A stretch of DNA of 13,292 bases from an uncultured Agathobacter sp. (lineage in GTDB: Bacteria; Bacillota; Clostridia; Lachnospirales; Lachnospiraceae): contig CAKRKX010000071.1 of NCBI GenBank assembly GCA_934358675.1, positions 1-13,292 on the forward strand. Reading direction: 5' to 3'. Of the stretch, positions 13,220 through 13,292 are shown piece after piece. Position 1 is the stretch's first letter; each line of letters opens with the position of its first letter. The notes under the pieces are model-generated. The model was not told where the DNA came from, made no database searches, and worked only from the letters and a program-made list of their open reading frames with translations. A program made the position numbers and the translations under genes.

Positions 13220-13292
13220 TGGGACCTACAGGGCTCGAACCTGTGACCCTCTGCTTGTAAGGCAGATGCTCTCCCAGCTGAGCTAAGATCCC
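13220..13292 (-). tRNA. tRNA-Val (UAC)
   Basis: The 73-base gene fits exactly to the window edge: acceptor GGGATCT/AGGTCCC with one wobble, D arm GCTCAGCTGGGAGAGC, anticodon arm TCTGC-CTTACAA-GCAGA (anticodon TAC), T arm ACAGGTTCGAGCCCTGT. CCA is not encoded. It is separated from tRNA-Leu by only three bases. More tRNAs or a promoter may lie beyond the window. Confidence 0.97.

Noticed and set aside
12966..13292. Genomic island boundary with attL/attR at the tRNA cluster
   Set aside because: No integrase gene and no second copy of a tRNA 3' end is visible in the window; only a T-arm-like palindrome was found.

Overview
The window looks like chromosomal DNA of a Firmicute, most likely a gut Lachnospiraceae-type Clostridia (Roseburia/Agathobacter/Coprococcus-like). 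This rests on AGGAGG-type ribosome binding sites, near-consensus TTGACA-N17-TATAAT promoters, tRNA genes without an encoded CCA, a YtrA-type GntR/ABC operon, a MocR regulator and an AAA/PD-(D/E)XK protein of a type common in gut Clostridia and Bacteroidetes. The genus is inference from gene style. Every supported gene lies on the minus strand, so transcription runs from the right end of the window to the left.

Right end (about 12850-13292): a cluster of tRNA-Val(UAC), tRNA-Leu(UAA) and tRNA-Arg(ACG), closed by a strong terminator. Next comes an AT-richer gene for an AAA-ATPase-like/PD-(D/E)XK protein with its own terminator. Then come a MocR-type (GntR plus aminotransferase) regulator that stops about 90-100 residues early at a direct repeat, and a MATE efflux transporter.

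Middle (about 5735-8610): an ABC export operon made of a YtrA-type GntR repressor, an ATPase with degenerate motifs, and two six-helix membrane proteins. Its near-consensus promoter overlaps the 3' end of the MATE gene and lies beside inverted repeats that could be operators. A bidirectional terminator ends it. The roughly 310-base gap after it holds two hairpins and no convincing gene. A small Asn/Lys/Thr/Ser repeat protein follows, then a single-domain rhodanese with a 13-bp inverted repeat at its probable transcription start.

Left part (1-4860): a set of 24-bp AT-rich tandem repeats precedes a probable four-gene operon. It encodes a THUMP-domain RNA methyltransferase (RlmL/YpsC type), a membrane-anchored papain-family protease with a stalk-like N-terminal domain, a membrane-anchored zinc N-acetylmuramoyl-L-alanine amidase translationally coupled to the protease, and the RdgB/Ham1 nucleotide-pool sanitising pyrophosphatase. 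Downstream is tRNA-Pro(UGG), cut by the window edge, with a perfect consensus promoter. The protease and amidase look like a cell-surface or wall-remodelling pair; the methyltransferase and RdgB are housekeeping.

I found no CRISPR array, insertion sequence, phage gene or obvious defence island. The best candidates for something undescribed are the coupled protease/amidase pair, the NKTS-repeat protein, the truncated MocR with its repeat scar, and several unexplained inverted or tandem repeats at promoters.
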